Positions 29,353 through 39,931 of a stretch of 64,000 bases of DNA are shown here, one piece after another. The stretch's first letter is position 1, and every line of letters starts with the position of its first letter. The DNA comes from Formosa sp. (GTDB lineage: Bacteria > Bacteroidota > Bacteroidia > Flavobacteriales > Flavobacteriaceae). Position numbers and translations under genes: made by a program. The stretch spans positions 1 to 64,000 of the forward strand of contig JABHDE010000037.1 in NCBI GenBank assembly GCA_018673215.1. Direction: 5' to 3'. Below the pieces are notes generated by a model. It ran no database searches. It worked only from the letters and a program-made list of their open reading frames with translations, and was not told where the DNA came from.

Positions 29353-32133
29353 ATGGCTGAAATTATTAGATTAAATAAAGTGTTAAGGGAATTGAATATT
29401 TCTCTCGATCGAGCGGTCGATTTTTTGGAAACAAAAAATGTTGAAATAGAAAAACGCCCTACAACCAAAATCACTTCCGAAGTTTACGACCTTCTTGCAG
29501 GAGAGTTTCAAACGGATGCAAGTAAAAAAGTTGCCTCCAAAGAAGTTGGTGAAGCCAAGCAAAAAGAAAAAGAAGCCCTAAGAGTTCAGCGTGAACAAGA
29601 AATAGAGATCAAACTTCAAAAAGCTGAAGCCGCCAAAACAGTTTTTAAAGCAAAACAGGTACTCCAAGGTCCAAAAAAAGTTGGTAAGATCGATTTAGAC
29701 GGGTCTAAGAAAGTGTCTCCACAAGAGCCTGAAAAGGTGGCGCCAGTTGCCACACCAAAGGCTGCCCCTAAAGTAGAGTCAACTTCAAAAGTTGAGCCTG
29801 CTCCAAAAGAAAAAACAACACCAAAAGTAGAGGATACTCCAAAAGTAGAAACTGCACCAAAAGCAACATCCGATCCTTTGCCGGTTCAAGAGAAGAAAGA
29901 AACATCGGTTTCAAAACCAGAGCCAACTTCTTCGGTAGCTTCAGCAGAGACCGATACGGAAGACATTGCACCAGAGGATCAAAAAGTTGAAACAACCAAT
30001 TATCAAAAGCTTTCAGGTCCAAAATCTACAGGACAAACCATAGATTTATCACAATTTAATAAGCCTAAAAAAGCGAAGCCAGCAACTCCTGCAGCTGGAG
30101 CCAATTCTGCCGATGCTCGTAAAAAACGTCGTAGAATCAGTAAGGTTGGAAGCAATCCTTCACAACCAAGAGGAAACTTCAGAAATCGACCACCCGCAAG
30201 AACTCAAGCTCCAAAAGTAGAGCCAACGGCCGAAGAAGTACAAAAGCAAGTAAGAGAAACCCTCGAAAAATTACAAGGGAAATCAAATAAAGGCAAAAAA
30301 GGGGCTAAGTACAGAAAAGATAAAAGAGATCAGCACCGTCAACAAACTGAAAAAGATCAAGAACAACAAGAATTAGAAAAAAAAGTCCTGAAAGTTACAG
30401 AATTTGTAACCGCAAGTGAAGTCGCTACAATGATGGATGTTTCGGTGACTCAAATTATTTCTGCATGTATGTCTCTTGGAATGATGGTGACTATGAATCA
30501 GCGTTTAGATGCTGAAACTCTGACTATTGTTGCTGAAGAATTTGGATATACAGTTGAATTTGTAACTGCAGATATAGACGAAGCGATCGAAGTTGTAGAG
30601 GATACAGCCGAAGATTTAGAAACACGTGCTCCAATCGTAACAGTCATGGGACATGTAGATCACGGTAAAACATCTTTATTAGATTACATTCGTAAAGAAA
30701 ATGTAATTGCAGGAGAATCTGGAGGCATCACCCAACATATTGGAGCTTACGGAGTCACCCTTGAATCAGGACAAAAAATAGCCTTTTTAGATACACCAGG
30801 TCACGAAGCCTTTACGGCGATGCGTGCACGTGGGGCTCAGGTAACAGATATAGCAATTATTGTAATTGCTGCAGATGATGATATCATGCCTCAAACCAAA
30901 GAGGCCATTGCCCATGCACAAGCAGCGGCCGTACCCATCATATTCGCAATAAATAAAATAGATAGACCTGCGGCGAATCCTGAGAAAATTAAGGAAGCTT
31001 TGGCCAATATGAATTTATTAGTTGAAGACTGGGGTGGGAAAATCCAATCGCACGATGTTTCTGCATTAAAAGGAGATGGTGTCAAAGAATTACTTGAAAA
31101 AGTATTACTGGAAGCGGAAATATTAGAGCTGGAAGCAAACCCAAACAAACCCGCTCTAGGAACGGTTGTCGAAGCCTTTTTAGATAAAGGTCGTGGGTAC
31201 GTTTCTACCATCTTAGTTCAAGCTGGAACCCTAAAAATTGGCGATTATGTCTTAGCAGGTAAAAATAGTGGAAAAGTAAGAGCGATGCATGACGAGCGAG
31301 GAAACGATGTACTTGAGGCAGGTCCTTCAACTCCTATTTCAATTCTAGGATTGGATGGTGCACCTCAAGCTGGGGATAAATTTACCGTATTTAAAGATGA
31401 GCGGGAAGCCAAGCAAATTGCAGCGAAACGCACACAACTCCAACGCGAACAATCGGTTAGAACACAACGTCATATTACGTTAGATGAAATTGGAAGACGA
31501 ATTGCATTAGGAGACTTTAAGGAGCTTAACATTATCTTAAAAGGAGATGTTGACGGGTCTGTTGAAGCCTTGACAGATTCATTCCAGAAATTATCTACTG
31601 AAGAAATTCAGGTGAATATCATCCATAAAGGAGTAGGTGCCATCACAGAAAGTGACGTGTTACTTGCAACGGCATCTGACGCGATTATTATCGGATTTAA
31701 TGTGCGTCCAATGGGGAACGCCAGACAAATTGCAGATAAGGAAGAAATTGACATCCGAACGTATTCTATAATCTACGATGCGATTAACGATCTTAAGGAT
31801 GCGATGGAAGGCATGTTGTCGCCAGAATTTAAAGAAGAAATCACTGGAACGGCTGAAATTAGAGAAACCTTTAAAATCTCTAAAATTGGAACTATTGCAG
31901 GATGTATGGTCACAAATGGCAAGATATATAGAAACGCTGGGGTTCGATTAATTAGAGAAGGTGTAGTAGTGTTTACAGGTGAGCTAAGCTCTTTAAAACG
32001 TTTCAAAGACGATGCTAAAGAAGTTGCGAAAGGATACGACTGTGGAATGCAAGTGAAAAACTACAATGACATCCGCGAAGGGGATATTCTTGAAGCATTC
32101 CGTGAGGTAGAAGTTAAAAAGACACTTAAATAG
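29353..32133 (+). CDS. infB: Translation initiation factor IF-2
   Basis: G-domain [44 protein letters not shown]. Confidence 0.98.
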   Translation: MAEIIRLNKVLRELNISLDRAVDFLETKNVEIEKRPTTKITSEVYDLLAGEFQTDASKKVASKEVGEAKQKEKEALRVQREQEIEIKLQKAEAAKTVFKAKQVLQGPKKVGKIDLDGSKKVSPQEPEKVAPVATPKAAPKVESTSKVEPAPKEKTTPKVEDTPKVETAPKATSDPLPVQEKKETSVSKPEPTSSVASAETDTEDIAPEDQKVETTNYQKLSGPKSTGQTIDLSQFNKPKKAKPATPAAGANSADARKKRRRISKVGSNPSQPRGNFRNRPPARTQAPKVEPTAEEVQKQVRETLEKLQGKSNKGKKGAKYRKDKRDQHRQQTEKDQEQQELEKKVLKVTEFVTASEVATMMDVSVTQIISACMSLGMMVTMNQRLDAETLTIVAEEFGYTVEFVTADIDEAIEVVEDTAEDLETRAPIVTVMGHVDHGKTSLLDYIRKENVIAGESGGITQHIGAYGVTLESGQKIAFLDTPGHEAFTAMRARGAQVTDIAIIVIAADDDIMPQTKEAIAHAQAAAVPIIFAINKIDRPAANPEKIKEALANMNLLVEDWGGKIQSHDVSALKGDGVKELLEKVLLEAEILELEANPNKPALGTVVEAFLDKGRGYVSTILVQAGTLKIGDYVLAGKNSGKVRAMHDERGNDVLEAGPSTPISILGLDGAPQAGDKFTVFKDEREAKQIAAKRTQLQREQSVRTQRHITLDEIGRRIALGDFKELNIILKGDVDGSVEALTDSFQKLSTEEIQVNIIHKGVGAITESDVLLATASDAIIIGFNVRPMGNARQIADKEEIDIRTYSIIYDAINDLKDAMEGMLSPEFKEEITGTAEIRETFKISKIGTIAGCMVTNGKIYRNAGVRLIREGVVVFTGELSSLKRFKDDAKEVAKGYDCGMQVKNYNDIREGDILEAFREVEVKKTLK

Positions 32134-32161
32134 AACTATTTAATTTATAGATACAGGAAGT

Positions 32162-32198
32162 AAAAAACTGTGTGTTTAATGAACATGCAGTTTTTTTT
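32162..32198 (+). terminator. Rho-independent terminator after infB
   Basis: aaaaactg...cagttttt stem followed by a T-tract. Confidence 0.6.
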
Positions 32199-32291
32199 AT
32201 TTCAATTACTCAATAGGCTGTATTTTGTTGTTCTATTAAAATTAACAGAGAGTAAATTATTTAATGAAGATAGCATTCAGAATGTCTCTTT

Positions 32292-32663
32292 TCAAGGTTT
32301 TTTAGGCTTGAGAGGGAATGCATTTGGATACTTCTTTTTTATAACACGCAGTTCACGGTCTGCGTGTAATTGTGTTTTAAACTTACCCACCCAAATTTTA
32401 TAGTTTGGAGTTTCGTATCTCATTTCTACAACTTCCTCAGGAAAATCTGTTTTAAAACTTACTAAGGCTTCTTCGGCTCCAATACGGTTTCCACTATAAA
32501 CTTGTATTTTTATAAATCCTTGGTCTTTATTCAGTTCTTTTTTGAGGGCTAATACGCGGTCAATTTCTAAACTCTTCTGAATGCTCACCACACCCTCTTG
32601 AGCCAAAACTTCGCCCGAAAATAAGACACTCACAACGATTAATTTCCAATTAAATAAATTCAT
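32292..32663 (-). CDS. SPOR domain-containing protein
   Basis: Signal peptide; FIKIQVYSGNRIGAEEAL...YKIWVGKFKTQLHADRELRVIKKKYPNAF. Confidence 0.85.
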   Translation of the reverse strand: MNLFNWKLIVVSVLFSGEVLAQEGVVSIQKSLEIDRVLALKKELNKDQGFIKIQVYSGNRIGAEEALVSFKTDFPEEVVEMRYETPNYKIWVGKFKTQLHADRELRVIKKKYPNAFPLKPKKP

Positions 32664-32786
32664 AGTATGCTATTGCTTTTACAAATGTAACCAATATAAT
32701 TAAATGTTTAAAAAAACACTTATTTAGAACGTTTATAAATTAGAAATTTACCCATATCGAACATTTTAAAAATGGACATTATATGT

Positions 32787-32794
32787 TACTTTTG
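32787..32794 (+). promoter_or_regulatory. -7 element TACTTTTG upstream of the act-cox operon
   Basis: TANNTTTG match about 36 bp upstream of the actA ORF. Confidence 0.4.
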
Positions 32795-32829
32795 CCAAAG
32801 ATTTTTATAAACGAATATTAGCTATTTGC

Positions 32830-34164
32830 ATGATGAAATCGTACCAAAGCTTAGAAATGACTTCTATCAATACTATGAAACAGGGATTTAACTTTTACAC
32901 GCTTTCGAAAATGCTATTTTCTGGGCTTTTATTTTTCTCAATTACATTCACTTCATTATTCGCACAAGACGGAGATCCTGCCAAAGGGAAATCTTTATTC
33001 AACGCCAATTGTGCTGCTTGCCATCAATTAGATAAGAAAATGACGGGGCCTGCGCTTAGATATGTTGAAACACGACTCAGTGAAGATGAAGGTTTAGACA
33101 GAACTTGGCTCAACGCCTGGATTCGCAACAGTTCGGCCTTGATTAAGTCAGGCGATGCGTATGCCAATAAAATTTATGCCGAATACAACGGATCTGCGAT
33201 GACCGCATTTCCTCAGTTATCAGATCAGGATTTATCCGATATTTTAGCTTATACAGCTCAAGATAAAGCGGTTCCAGTTGCAGCAGTAGCAACGACAGTT
33301 CAGGGAGGAGCAACAGAAGCTGGTGTTTCTCAGGAACTTGTTTTGGCGGCCCTTGCCATTCTTTTTGGATTGTTAGCTTTAGGCTTATTTTTAGTCAATA
33401 AAACATTACGTCGTTTTGCGACCGCTAATAATGTGGAGATTGCAGAAGCCGTAAAACGTAAATCACTTTGGAAAGCGTTTATTCAAAACCAATTTTTAAT
33501 GTTGGTCGTAGCGATCTTCTTTTTGTTGTCAAGTGCCTATTTTGTGTATGGCTACTTTATGCAAGTGGGTGTAGACCAAGGATACCAACCAATTCAACCG
33601 ATACACTATTCTCATAAAATTCACGCAGGTGACAATGGGATCGATTGTAAATACTGTCATTCTTCTGCACGTGTAAGTAAGCACTCTGGAATTCCAGCGC
33701 TGAACGTATGTATGAACTGTCATAAATCAATCTATGAGGTGTCGCCAGAAACAGCAACCGAAGAATACTCTAAAGAATTTTATGATGGAGAAATCAAAAA
33801 ATTATACGATGCTGTAGGTTGGGACGATACCGAACAAAAATATACAGGAAACACAAAGCCGGTCAAATGGGTGCGTATTCATAATCTTCCTGATTTTGCT
33901 TATTTCAATCACTCACAACACGTTACGGTGGCAGGATTGGAATGTCAAACATGTCATGGACCTGTAGAAGAAATGGAAATTATGTATCAGTTCTCTCCAT
34001 TAACAATGGGATGGTGTATCAATTGCCACAGAGAAACAAATGTAAAAGTTCAGGATAACGACTATTATGATAAAATTCACGAAGCGCTCACCAAGAAATA
34101 CGGAGTCGAGCAATTGACTGCAGCCCAAATGGGTGGTTTGGAATGTGGAAAATGTCATTATTAG
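32830..34164 (+). CDS. actA: Alternative complex III subunit ActA: fused monoheme + pentaheme cytochrome c
   Basis: Six CxxCH motifs (CAACH; CKYCH, CMNCH, CQTCH, CINCH, CGKCH) and TM helices. Confidence 0.92.
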   Translation: MMKSYQSLEMTSINTMKQGFNFYTLSKMLFSGLLFFSITFTSLFAQDGDPAKGKSLFNANCAACHQLDKKMTGPALRYVETRLSEDEGLDRTWLNAWIRNSSALIKSGDAYANKIYAEYNGSAMTAFPQLSDQDLSDILAYTAQDKAVPVAAVATTVQGGATEAGVSQELVLAALAILFGLLALGLFLVNKTLRRFATANNVEIAEAVKRKSLWKAFIQNQFLMLVVAIFFLLSSAYFVYGYFMQVGVDQGYQPIQPIHYSHKIHAGDNGIDCKYCHSSARVSKHSGIPALNVCMNCHKSIYEVSPETATEEYSKEFYDGEIKKLYDAVGWDDTEQKYTGNTKPVKWVRIHNLPDFAYFNHSQHVTVAGLECQTCHGPVEEMEIMYQFSPLTMGWCINCHRETNVKVQDNDYYDKIHEALTKKYGVEQLTAAQMGGLECGKCHY

Positions 34165-34201
34165 AAATTAAATAAAACGATCAACAAGTAACATTAGATA
34201 T

Positions 34202-37200
34202 ATGTCATCAAATAAGAAATACTGGAAAAGTGTTGAGGAGCTAAATCCGAGTCATAGCTCCGCTGTTGAGACGCTTAAACAAAAGGAATTTACACAAGAA
34301 ATCCCAGTAGATGAATTTTTAGGCGATAAAGAAAACTTGGAATCTTCTAGCACAACGCGTCGTGATTTCTTAAAGTATGTAGGGTTTAGCACAGCTGCAG
34401 CATCTTTATCAGCTTGTGAAGGACCAGTGATCAAATCGATTCCTTATGTAGTTCAGCCAGAACAAATCATTCCGGGTGTTGCGAATTATTATGCAACAGC
34501 CATTGCAAATGGATATGATTTTGCAAGTGTTTTAATTAAAACAAGAGAAGGGCGTCCTATTAAGGTTGAGTCTAACAGTCTCGCAAAAGCAAACGGAGGC
34601 ATCAACGCTAGAGTGCAAGCTTCTGTATTAGATCTATATGATAACCAAAGAGTTGTTGGCCCACAAAAAGAGGGGCAAGAAACGAGCTGGGGAGAGTTGA
34701 CAGCAGAAGTTGCTCAAAAATTAGAAGCATTAAAAGGGTCAGATAAATCAATTGTGTTATTGACACAAACCTTTGCAAGTCCATCGACTTCAAAATTGAT
34801 AGCTGATTTTAAACAAAAATATGGGAATGTAAGTCACGTCGTTTACGATGCGATTTCAGAATCGGCTGCGGCAGATGCTTTCCAAAACAAATATGGTTCA
34901 AGAGGATTGGCCAACTACGATTTTTCAAAAGCACAAACCATTGTATCTATAGGCGCCGACTTTTTAGGCGACTGGCAAGGGGGTGGTTTTGATGCTGCTT
35001 ATGCACAAGGACGTGTTCCTAAAAACGGAAAAATGTCCCGTCATATTCAGTTTGAAGCAAACATGAGTTTATCAGGAGCAAATGCTGACAAACGAGTGGC
35101 AATCAAACCATCACAACAAAAGGTAGCACTTGCGAAACTTTACGGAAAATTATTTGGAACAGCTGTTGGAGGGGATCTTCCAGCACATTTAGAAACAGCT
35201 GTAAATAACGCAGCTTCTGAATTGCTCAAAGCAGGTTCAAATGCAGTTGTACTTTCAGGGATTCAAGATGTCAATGCACAAAACATTGTGTTGGCCATCA
35301 ACGAAAAACTTAACAGTAAAGCCTTTGACCCTAACAATCCAATCTTAACCCGTCAAGGGAATGATAAAGCGGTTGCTCAATTAGTAACAGATATGAATGC
35401 TGGCACTGTAGGTGCTGTAATCATGGCTGGTGTGAACCCAGCATACACCCTTCCAAATGCAGATGCATTTATTGAAGGATTAAAACAAACAGAATTATCA
35501 GTAGCGTTCAGCATGAAAAATGATGAAACAGCTTCCGTGTCACAATATGTTGCTGCCACTTCTCATTATTTAGAATCGTGGGGCGATTTAGAAACTAAAA
35601 AAGGACATTACGGGCTCATGCAGCCAACGATTCGTCCTTTGTTTGATACCAAACAATTTCAAGACCTATTATTAGAATTGTTGGGGACTTCAGATTCTTA
35701 CCATGATTTTATAAAATCGTATTGGAAAAGTAATATATTAAAAGGAGCGTCATGGAATGATAGCCTACACGATGGTGTGTATGTTTCATCAACCTCTGCA
35801 ACGGTTGTAGCTGCAGTTGCTTGTGATGGATCTTCAATTTTAGGATTAGGAGCTGCAGTCAATGCACTTGCATCAACCGTTAGTTCTGGAATGGAGTTGA
35901 CGCTTTATCCTAAAACAGGAATGGGAGATGGTCAACAGGCCAATAACCCATGGTTACAAGAATTTCCAGATCCATTGACTAGAACGACTTGGGATAACTA
36001 TTTAACAATGTCCGAATTTGATGCTAAGGAATTAGGGTTCTTTTTGGAAACCAGTACTTTTTTCAGCGAAAACAGTCACGATGCTGATGGTGGATTAAAC
36101 GGAAAATATGCAAACGTTACTGTAGATGGCGTCTCTGTAAAAGTTCCTGTCATTATTCAACCAGGACAAGCAAGAGGGACGGTAGGAATGTCCTTTGGAT
36201 ATGGTCGTACAGAAGGTCTTAAAGCAGAAATGCAAACGGGTGTCAATGCGTATCCTTTATACAACGATTTTAACTCTGTTCAAACTGCCACTGTAGAGTT
36301 GACGGATGGCAAGCATGAATTTGCTTGTGTTCAGTTGCACAATACACTAATGGGTAGAGGCGATATCATCAAAGAAACAACTTTAGAGATATTTAATACA
36401 GAATCTGCAGCGGATTGGAACCCAATGACCATGGTGTCATTGAACCATGAAGAAACACCAGTGGACTCACCAGATGTAGATTTATGGGATGAATTTGACC
36501 GTTCGATTGGGCATCATTTCAACCTGTCAATTGACTTAAATTCTTGTACAGGATGTGGAGCTTGTGTGATTGCATGTCATGCAGAAAACAACGTTCCAGT
36601 TGTAGGAAAAGAAGAAATTCGTAGAAGTCGCGATATGCACTGGCTACGTATCGATAGATATTATTCTTCAGACGAAACCTTTGAAGGTGATAACACTACC
36701 AAAGACGATATAAAAGGTTTAGGAAGTTCATTAAGTACTTTTGGAGAGATGGAAATTCCATCTGAAAATCCACAAGTTGCTTTTCAGCCTATCATGTGTC
36801 AGCATTGTAACCATGCGCCATGTGAAACGGTTTGTCCAGTAGCAGCCTCATCTCATGGTCGTCAAGGTCAGAACCACATGGCTTATAACAGATGTGTTGG
36901 AACGCGTTATTGCGCAAACAACTGTCCTTATAAAGTACGTCGATTCAACTGGTTCTTATATAATGAGAATGACGAATTTGATTACCACATGAATAACGAT
37001 TTAGGTCGTATGGTGATCAATCCAGATGTGACAGTACGTTCTAGAGGGGTAATGGAAAAATGTTCGATGTGTATTCAAATGACACAGAAAACAATTTTGG
37101 ATGCGAAACGCGACGGAAGAGAAGTCAATCCAGATGAGTTCAAGACCGCTTGTTCGTCTGCATGTGACTCAGGTGCTATTGCGTTTGGAGATATAAATAA

Positions 37201-37321
37201 TAAGAAAAGTGTAATTACCGAACTTAAAGATGATGAGCGTGCTTATCATTTATTAGACCATGTTGGTACAAAACCAAACGTTGTCTATCAAGTAAAAGTA
37301 AGAAACACAAACGAAGCATAA
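34202..37321 (+). CDS. actB: Alternative complex III subunit ActB, TAT-variant molybdopterin oxidoreductase-like iron-sulfur protein
   Basis: Twin-Arg TTRRDFLKYVGFSTAAASLSAC; Fe-S clusters CTGCGACVIACHAENN, CQHCNHAPCETVCPV, CANNCPY. Confidence 0.93.
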   Translation: MSSNKKYWKSVEELNPSHSSAVETLKQKEFTQEIPVDEFLGDKENLESSSTTRRDFLKYVGFSTAAASLSACEGPVIKSIPYVVQPEQIIPGVANYYATAIANGYDFASVLIKTREGRPIKVESNSLAKANGGINARVQASVLDLYDNQRVVGPQKEGQETSWGELTAEVAQKLEALKGSDKSIVLLTQTFASPSTSKLIADFKQKYGNVSHVVYDAISESAAADAFQNKYGSRGLANYDFSKAQTIVSIGADFLGDWQGGGFDAAYAQGRVPKNGKMSRHIQFEANMSLSGANADKRVAIKPSQQKVALAKLYGKLFGTAVGGDLPAHLETAVNNAASELLKAGSNAVVLSGIQDVNAQNIVLAINEKLNSKAFDPNNPILTRQGNDKAVAQLVTDMNAGTVGAVIMAGVNPAYTLPNADAFIEGLKQTELSVAFSMKNDETASVSQYVAATSHYLESWGDLETKKGHYGLMQPTIRPLFDTKQFQDLLLELLGTSDSYHDFIKSYWKSNILKGASWNDSLHDGVYVSSTSATVVAAVACDGSSILGLGAAVNALASTVSSGMELTLYPKTGMGDGQQANNPWLQEFPDPLTRTTWDNYLTMSEFDAKELGFFLETSTFFSENSHDADGGLNGKYANVTVDGVSVKVPVIIQPGQARGTVGMSFGYGRTEGLKAEMQTGVNAYPLYNDFNSVQTATVELTDGKHEFACVQLHNTLMGRGDIIKETTLEIFNTESAADWNPMTMVSLNHEETPVDSPDVDLWDEFDRSIGHHFNLSIDLNSCTGCGACVIACHAENNVPVVGKEEIRRSRDMHWLRIDRYYSSDETFEGDNTTKDDIKGLGSSLSTFGEMEIPSENPQVAFQPIMCQHCNHAPCETVCPVAASSHGRQGQNHMAYNRCVGTRYCANNCPYKVRRFNWFLYNENDEFDYHMNNDLGRMVINPDVTVRSRGVMEKCSMCIQMTQKTILDAKRDGREVNPDEFKTACSSACDSGAIAFGDINNKKSVITELKDDERAYHLLDHVGTKPNVVYQVKVRNTNEA

Positions 37322-37347
37322 ATAATAAGAAATAATATAAAAGGATT

Positions 37348-38814
37348 ATGGCGTCTCATTACGAAGCACCTATCAGAAGACCATTAGTTACAGGGGAAAA
37401 ATCATATCATGATGTGACCTTGGACGTTGTTGCACCTGTTGAAGGGAAAGCAAACAAACTATGGTGGGTAGTATTTTCTATTGCACTTGCAGCTTTTAGC
37501 TGGGGAATAGGGTGTATGATTTATACCGTCTCTACGGGGATCGGTACTTGGGGTCTCAACAAAACCGTTGGTTGGGCTTGGGACATTACGAACTTCGTTT
37601 GGTGGGTTGGTATTGGACATGCAGGAACCCTCATTTCAGCAGTACTTTTATTATTCAGACAAAAATGGCGTATGGCGATCAACCGTTCTGCGGAAGCCAT
37701 GACTATTTTCTCTGTAATTCAAGCAGGATTGTTCCCAATCATTCACATGGGTCGTCCATGGTTAGCATACTGGGTATTGCCAATTCCAAATCAATTCGGG
37801 TCCTTATGGGTTAACTTTAATTCGCCTTTATTGTGGGATGTATTTGCAATCTCTACATACTTATCTGTATCACTTGTATTTTGGTGGACAGGATTATTGC
37901 CAGATTTTGCAATGATTAGAGATCGTGCCGTAAGACCTTTCCAAAAGAAAATCTACTCCTTATTAAGTTTTGGATGGAGTGGACGTGCAAAAGATTGGCA
38001 ACGTTTCGAAGAAGTATCATTGGTACTTGCAGGACTTGCAACTCCTTTGGTATTATCGGTACACACGATTGTATCTTTTGATTTCGCAACCTCTGTAATT
38101 CCGGGATGGCATACAACGATTTTTCCACCCTACTTTGTAGCCGGTGCAATTTTCTCTGGATTTGCCATGGTAAATACCTTACTAATTATCATGCGTAAAG
38201 TATGTAGTCTTGAAGATTATATCACTGTTCAACACATCGAATTGATGAATATCGTGATCATGATTACGGGATCTATTGTTGGAGTTGCTTATATCACAGA
38301 ATTATTTATCGCTTGGTATTCAGGAGTTGAATACGAACAATATGCATTCTTAAACAGAGCAACAGGTCCTTATGCTTGGGCCTACTGGGCAATGATGTCA
38401 TGTAATGTATTTTCACCACAATTTATGTGGTTCAAAAGACTCAGAACAAGTATTATGTTCTCATTCTTTATATCCATTGTTGTAAATATTGGAATGTGGT
38501 TTGAGCGTTTTGTGATTATTGTAACCTCTCTTCACAGAGATTACTTACCATCTTCATGGACAATGTTCTCACCAACGTTTGTAGATATCGGAATATTCAT
38601 AGGAACCATTGGATTCTTCTTTGTATTGTTCCTACTGTATGCTCGAACGTTCCCAGTGATTGCACAAGCTGAAGTCAAAACAATATTAAAGTCGTCTGGA
38701 CAACGTTATAAAAATATTAGAGAAGCAGGTGGAAGCTTGGTAGGAACCGGTTCAGATGACCGAACAGCCCCTAAGTCAAAACCAGTAAAAACACCTAAAA
38801 AGAAAAAAGAGTAG
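37348..38814 (+). CDS. actC: Alternative complex III subunit ActC (NrfD/PsrC-like membrane subunit)
   Basis: 488 aa, about 10 TM helices, position after actB. Confidence 0.93.
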   Translation: MASHYEAPIRRPLVTGEKSYHDVTLDVVAPVEGKANKLWWVVFSIALAAFSWGIGCMIYTVSTGIGTWGLNKTVGWAWDITNFVWWVGIGHAGTLISAVLLLFRQKWRMAINRSAEAMTIFSVIQAGLFPIIHMGRPWLAYWVLPIPNQFGSLWVNFNSPLLWDVFAISTYLSVSLVFWWTGLLPDFAMIRDRAVRPFQKKIYSLLSFGWSGRAKDWQRFEEVSLVLAGLATPLVLSVHTIVSFDFATSVIPGWHTTIFPPYFVAGAIFSGFAMVNTLLIIMRKVCSLEDYITVQHIELMNIVIMITGSIVGVAYITELFIAWYSGVEYEQYAFLNRATGPYAWAYWAMMSCNVFSPQFMWFKRLRTSIMFSFFISIVVNIGMWFERFVIIVTSLHRDYLPSSWTMFSPTFVDIGIFIGTIGFFFVLFLLYARTFPVIAQAEVKTILKSSGQRYKNIREAGGSLVGTGSDDRTAPKSKPVKTPKKKKE

Positions 38815-38817
38815 CCT

Positions 38818-39351
38818 ATGGGATCTTCTAAAGTTATTCACGCACTATATACAGATGATGATGTCTTGTTAGCAGCCGTTAAAACTGTTAAGAACGAGAA
38901 GCATCATATCGAAGAGATATTTACGCCTTTTCCAGTCCATGGACTCGACAAAGCAATGGGATTAGAACCCACTCGAATTGCCATCGCCGCCTTTATGTAT
39001 GGCTGTGTTGGTTTGATTGTGGCGACCGTTATGATGAATTACATCATGATCGAAGACTGGCCTCAAAATATTGGTGGAAAACCAAGTTTTAGCTATATCG
39101 AAAACATGCCTGCATTTGTGCCAATTATGTTTGAGTTAACCGTCTTTTTTGCGGCGCACTTAATGGTGATTACATTTTATTTAAGAAGTAGAATGTGGCC
39201 ATTTAAAAATGCAGAAAATCCGGATCCAAGAACAACCGATGACCATTTTTTAATGGAAATCCCTGTTCATGATAATGAAAAAGAATTAAAAACCTTGCTG
39301 ACCAAAACAGGCGCAGTAGAGGTTCATATCGTCGAAAAAGAAGCACATTAG
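38818..39351 (+). CDS. actD: Alternative complex III subunit ActD (DUF3341)
   Basis: HIEEIFTPFPVHGLDKAMGLEPTRIAIAAFMYG. Confidence 0.92.
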   Translation: MGSSKVIHALYTDDDVLLAAVKTVKNEKHHIEEIFTPFPVHGLDKAMGLEPTRIAIAAFMYGCVGLIVATVMMNYIMIEDWPQNIGGKPSFSYIENMPAFVPIMFELTVFFAAHLMVITFYLRSRMWPFKNAENPDPRTTDDHFLMEIPVHDNEKELKTLLTKTGAVEVHIVEKEAH

Positions 39352-39355
39352 TATT

Positions 39356-39907
39356 ATGAAAAGTGTATCAAAAATAATCGTCTTAGCATTGGTTTTTATC
39401 ACTGTTTTTTCATGTCAAAATGATAACAGTCCAAACTACCAATACTTTCCAAACATGTACGCACCAATAGGTTATGAAGCTTATGGTGAATACGATGTTT
39501 TTCCAAATTCACAAGAGGCCCTATTACCTGTTGAAGGAACGATCTCTAGAGGTCATTCTTTGTATGAATATGAAAACACAAACGAAGGCTACGCAGCAGC
39601 ACTTTCAGATTTAAAATCTCCAATAGCATCTGCGGAATTAGACGCCAAAAGAGGAAAAGAGCTGTATGAAATCTATTGTGGAATTTGTCATGGGAACAAA
39701 GGGGCTGGACTCGGAAAGCTCGTTAAAAGAGAAAAAATTCTTGGGGTACCAAGTTATGCAGATAGAGATATTACCGAAGGAAGTATTTACCACGTTATAT
39801 ATTACGGTAAAAACTCCATGGGATCCTATGCAAATTTATTGAATGAGGAAGAACGTTGGCAAGTGACTGCTTACGTTGAAACTCTTAGAGCAGAATTAAA
39901 AAAATAA
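39356..39907 (+). CDS. actE: Alternative complex III subunit ActE, monoheme cytochrome c lipoprotein
   Basis: Lipobox VFSCQN; heme motif CGICH. Confidence 0.92.
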   Translation: MKSVSKIIVLALVFITVFSCQNDNSPNYQYFPNMYAPIGYEAYGEYDVFPNSQEALLPVEGTISRGHSLYEYENTNEGYAAALSDLKSPIASAELDAKRGKELYEIYCGICHGNKGAGLGKLVKREKILGVPSYADRDITEGSIYHVIYYGKNSMGSYANLLNEEERWQVTAYVETLRAELKK

Positions 39908-39931
39908 GAAAAGTAAAACATTTATATCAAC

